A stretch of DNA of 23,758 bases from Phaeoceros laevis (Eukaryota > Anthocerotophyta > Anthocerotopsida > Notothyladales). This document shows, piece by piece, positions 19,650-23,758 of this stretch. The DNA is taken from the NCBI GenBank assembly GCA_049999765.1, contig JBNGIQ010006721.1, forward strand, positions 1-23,758, read 5' to 3'. The translations under genes were made by a program, and so were the position numbers. The notes beneath the pieces are model-generated. The model was not told the origin of the DNA. It ran no database searches and saw only the letters and a list, made by a program, of their open reading frames with translations. Positions within the stretch are counted from its first letter, which is position 1, and each line of letters begins with the position of its first letter.

Positions 19650-22600
19650 CTACGATAGCATAAGTTGCTCAAGCTGCTTGAGAAGAGACGGATGCAAACG
19701 AGACATTGCAGCGTTGAAAGCTGTGTCTCCATGCAAAGTCGCACAGGTATTTAGTTTTTCCTTCAGCATAGGAGCCAGTGCCAAATTACAGACAGGATCA
19801 CTTCTCAAGACCTGCAACAGGATGGTCGCATTGGGATCAGTTCAAGTACCAGAATGGTGCCTCATGGCTGAAATAACATGCTCACCCCTATACAAGCCAT
19901 AAGTGCAGTTTCAGTCAGACTAGGACATTAACGTCCATATGGCTACCTGGCTCTTTCTTGTATCGTCACTTCCCGGAGTCCCTTCATCGCCTACACCTTC
20001 ATAACTGTTCCACGAACAGTCTCACCAATCAAGGCCAACATGACTGAGGGTGTCCAAGGAGTTCACGGGGTACATAGTTGACAACTTACCTTGATAAAAC
20101 GCCATTGCTGCATCCATCAGCGTCGTGCAACACACTTGTACATACACTGCATCCAGTAGTACAAGCATAGATAAATGCAGGCAATTTTTGAAAGGAAACA
20201 TCATCCAGATTCAATTATGATCAGCCTACCTCAAAATTTGTTCAAGCCTGTCCAGTATCTGTGGCTCCCTCAGAGTCAACAAAATGCACAGGGCCAAAGC
20301 ACACACCTTCCGCTTTTCGACAGTTGTCAACGAATCAACCTTCAAACAACAAACTACATAAATGTTTTGCCAGCCAATTGCTACTCCTTTCACTTGCTCT
20401 TCATCATGTGCACTACATTGTAGCTCAAGAATTCAACGCGGTAGAGAAGTCCACATCAAGCAGGGGACGAAGCCCAAAGAAAATTTGTTAACAGGTTAAT
20501 CTCCTCCCAACCTTCTCCAGCCAAGCATCAACGAAGGCAAAGAGTGCACTTTGATCAGCAACCACCCCAGCCTGCTTCAGCGCAAGCGCAAGGGATGGCT
20601 GTGATGTGAGTTCTGCAAAGAACGAACTGTTCTGTACCAGAACCCGTGCCAAAACTGCTCCTGATGATGCCCGCACCACATCGCTCTCATTTTCACCACT
20701 CACCACCACAATAACAAGCTTCTGAATAACACAACAGCCGACAGGATACATTAGTCACTTCTTCGGCAGAGATATGACTGTTGTCACTTGTATTGCAGAC
20801 AAAATGATCACTTGCGCATGCCGGCTAAGAAACTAATCAAAAAACACCAGCCACTCTAGAGTTGCCAGGTAACAAAAAAACTTTGTGCAATGCCCACTTT
20901 CTCAACAACCTCAACAATCTGAGCAAAAGAAGCTCCACTGACTGAGTTCTAGAGAAATCCTCATTTTCGTGCATACCTGTAACACGCCTTCAAGCAGGGG
21001 CGGAGCCTCCAGAGGAAAGCACTGCAGAAGCAATCAGAGGCTATCAGCACATTTGAAATGCTCCAAAGCGTAAAGTGGCTAGTGTAATCCAGGTCCAACC
21101 TGTATAAGCAGGTCAATGACAGGCAATGTGCACATCATCCCCTTCTCCTTTACATTCCCAATAACCAGGTCGAAAATTTTAACCACCCCAGCAGCATGCT
21201 GTTGCAGGAATTCAGCACCACCAAGGAGGACATAACTTGATATTATCTTCATTGCTACCTAGAGGTGGATCATCACAATCAAAAGCATAAATTGCATCCC
21301 ATCAGTATGCTACAAAAATTGGAAATTCTGCTCAGTAAAATGTAGCTGGATACTAAGTCAGGGACTTCATTTGCACAGTCCTGTGACACAAATGATATGC
21401 AGAGTAATACCTCTACATGTTCGAAGCTCCTCTCAATCGCCATAATAAGGTGGGGAAATAATGCCATAAGACGAGGCACCATCATTGGTGCATGTCTCAA
21501 AGTCGATTGCCACAACTGCAGAGAGTAATCACAAATGCATTATTTGCTTTGCTTTGCCCGTTTGAACACAAGCAGAAGGTGGACCTTCAGTTGAACAGAC
21601 CTGAATACCATCTTCCAGCATGTTCAATTCATCTGGTTGATTTACATCTGTGCAGTTCTCAAGAATTGGGAAAAGCAGGTCATATGCTATAGTAGATTGT
21701 GGTCCAAGGGAGTTAATAAGTCTTTGTAGCGCAATCAGAACTTGAATACGGAGTAGGCTCTGTCCAGCTGATTCTTGCCACACCTGGCGACAGTAGCCAA
21801 TGACAAGATTTAATACATCCAGAAGAAGGAACGATTCAACGCTACACAGCACGTAGTACAACTGCACAATAATCCAGATATGATCAGCGCATGCAAAATT
21901 TGAGTAAGACTTCTGAATTCAACATAGTAATCACAGCAGGGGTGCAAAAGAGGAAGTCCATTAATGTACTCAGGGTAGTGTAACAGAGACAGAAACAAAC
22001 AGCTACCTGTGGCAAGAAAAGTAAAATCTTATCAACACAGCAGAAGACCTTCTCACCAAGGCGTTCAATGATCAACGATAACAGCTCAAAAATTTGATGC
22101 TGTACAAACCACCAAAAATTGCTATCAGATGTCATACGAAAAACCACATGCAAATTGATGTCCAAATATCACAATAGCACAGCTGTCATCATCGCTAGCA
22201 GCCAGCACAACATATCACTCGGCCTGGTGTTCACGGTTGTTGCTATACCTTAGAGTCAAACTCTTTAGACTTCTGCATGAAGTGGATTAACAGTTGCAGA
22301 CAATCCGGTACCAGTTCTACAAAGTCTTCTTCGTAGAAATATACATCATCTATTAAACTTCGAAAGGATTGGCAAGCAGCAAGCTGCAGAGTACATAAAT
22401 AGCAAATGTCAGACAAAGACAGCTCTTCACTCTCCAAAACATAAGTTTGTATGTCACACACGGACAAAATATTTACTTGGACTGCAAGGTCGTTGTCTCC
22501 AAGTAGTCCTAAGAGGGCTGTATAAACTGGCCTACGTAGTCCATCCTTGATCTGTGCAAGAAAAAGTATCTTATGATTACTGGTAGACCAGAACCTAATA

Positions 22601-23758
22601 TCAAAAGCAAAAATCCGGCATACCTTGCAGATGTCTGTCCACATGGCAAGAAAGCAGAAGCAGAATTCCTCATAGCACAGTTCACAGGCCAATAATCTCA
22701 CACTTTGGCCAGAAGGCAGGCAAGGTGCAGGGAAGAATGCCGTCCACATTAACTAACATGATAGCACCTTCCACACAGGGAATGTGGAAAGCCACCACAT
22801 CTGCTTTCAATAATTGGAATTTCAGCAGCATGTTACCTTGCTCACCCATTGACCCAGAAGATGTGCCACCCTCCTACGTAAGATTCGGTTATTTGAATGT
22901 GGATTGCGGATCTCCTGTGCAAGAGTGCTCTCATACCTACAATCACCGTGGCATCAAATCCTAGGAAGGACTTCTGATCTCCAGAAAGAAGAGCAGTAAG
23001 TGCTACAAGACTTTCCGGTATGGATAGGTGGAGAGTACAAACCACTTTTTGAAGTCAATGTAATCATAAAGATCATAGCTGGCAGCCCCAACCGCATTAT
23101 AGACAGCTTCTTTGAAAAGAAATGCTCCAGTCACTGGTATTTCAGCATCCGGAGATGACAGAGGGCAACCCTCTGACGCCTGTTTGAGCAGTTCCAGTAC
23201 CACAGGCACCAAAACCTGGAAGGAAGGCAAGAAATTAAGATGCTAACAGGTGGCTACGTCCACAAGAAGATCTAGATGGGAAAGGACATTACCTCACGGT
23301 ATTTCTCGAACAAGACAAGATACAATCCTTCAGCGCAAGGCCTTTGTTTTTCCTTTGCCTGTATCATCCCTTGTTCATGGTGGAAGGCTTCAGGATCTCG
23401 AGCCCAATCCTCAAGATCATCCATAGTGAGCACAAAATACCTGTGAAAGTAAAATCATACGTTGAGCAACCTGGCGAAAAGACAGGTGACACTGCCATAT
23501 GCAACATATACACCATCACTGGCAGGAGAAATTCTTGTTCCTCACCTCTTGACAAGAACCTTACACAGGACTACCAAGTGCTCATCATTCAAAAGGGTAC
23601 GAACAGTCTCCTCCGCCTGCCGTGACAGAGTGGATTTTGTCTCTTCAACAGTAGGACCTTGAACACCAACAACCCGCCCAGATTTGGTTGGCCAATATGC
23701 TGTGCATTGTGCTACCGACTGTATGAAGCTCATGCACTGGATGACAAATTGCTCGAAA
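19650..23758 (-). CDS. IPO11: Importin-11/KA120-like karyopherin-beta, C-terminal 700 residues, 16 exons
   Basis: Exons in gene order: >23758-23546, 23440-23293, 23215-23043, 22936-22837, 22551-22477, 22383-22249, 22099-22007, 21861-21601, 21515-21411, 21258-21100, 21021-20977, 20721-20512, 20339-20230, 20146-20090, 20004-19947 and 19811-19650 (TAG). All introns are GT-AG, 77-285 nt, and every junction keeps phase, giving 700 residues. Importin-11 is about 975, so the Ran-binding N-terminus is outside the window. Diagnostic stretches are RYFVLTMDDLEDWARDPEAF, FLFKEAVYNAVGAA.YDLYDYIDF, LRRRVAHLLGQWVSK, NMLEDGIQLWQSTL, EKRKVCALALCIL and the tail LRSDPV..LAL...LKEKL. The product is a HEAT-repeat import receptor of the nuclear pore pathway; the Arabidopsis member KA120 and animal IPO11 are the likely homologues. 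The start of exon 22936 (g|TAT) is chosen because it completes a split Trp codon and restores family spacing. Confidence 0.94.

Noticed and set aside
22618-22749. Minus-strand frame (LLACELCYEEFCFCF...) as an importin exon
   Set aside because: It lies between WVSK and IKDGLRRPVY, which are adjacent in importin-11 homologues; the 285-nt segment is best read as one intron.
22937-23045. Minus-strand frame LSIPESLVALTALLSG... as an importin exon
   Set aside because: Including it would add about 30 residues between DFKKW and the LRRRV helix, where the family has none. Splicing 23043 to 22936 completes the Trp codon and gives normal spacing.

Overview
The window reads as nuclear DNA of a land plant that still makes flagellated sperm, most likely a fern or another seed-free vascular plant. 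Three things point there: a ciliary central-apparatus gene (CFAP65), a tandem group of very long PLS-class PPR organelle RNA-editing factors, and plant-type housekeeping genes. Introns are short (77-285 nt) and five loci sit in under 24 kb, so the genome is locally compact. The long PLS arrays with extended L motifs resemble fern proteins as I remember them. The species cannot be fixed from the sequence.

Layout: (1) 1-6399, + strand: CFAP65, lacking only its extreme 5' end, in seven exons that join in phase. (2) 6612-11084, +: a giant E+-class PPR gene whose N-terminus carries a PDF motif like that of plant organellar single-stranded DNA-binding (OSB) proteins. The PDF motif appears to be interrupted by a 114-nt, in-frame, stop-free GC-AG intron. 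Its repeat array consists of about 350-bp tandem units, each with a roughly 16-residue insertion in the L motif. (3) About 11280-12375, +: a decayed copy of the 3' part of that gene. (4) 12904-16335, +: a DYW-class PPR gene built from exact 306-bp units. It has an intact deaminase signature but ends in D-R-P instead of D-Y-W; a possible extra 5' exon with a presequence-like peptide lies at 12633-12736. (5) 16938-18317, +: a complete, intron-free TBC1D22/Gyp1-type Rab GAP. (6) 19650-23758, - strand: the C-terminal 700 residues of an importin-11/KA120 homologue in 16 in-phase exons, convergent with the Rab GAP and continuing past the window.

The two PPR genes and the pseudogene form one functional group (organelle RNA processing or C-to-U editing). 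The E+ protein has no deaminase of its own and would need one in trans; its neighbour encodes one. CFAP65, the Rab GAP and the importin are unrelated to this and to each other. I saw no tRNA, rRNA, CRISPR array or intact transposon. The points most worth following are the PDF-PPR fusion with its in-frame GC-AG intron, the DRP-tailed DYW domain, the L-motif insertions, and the editing-site predictions that can be read from the repeats.
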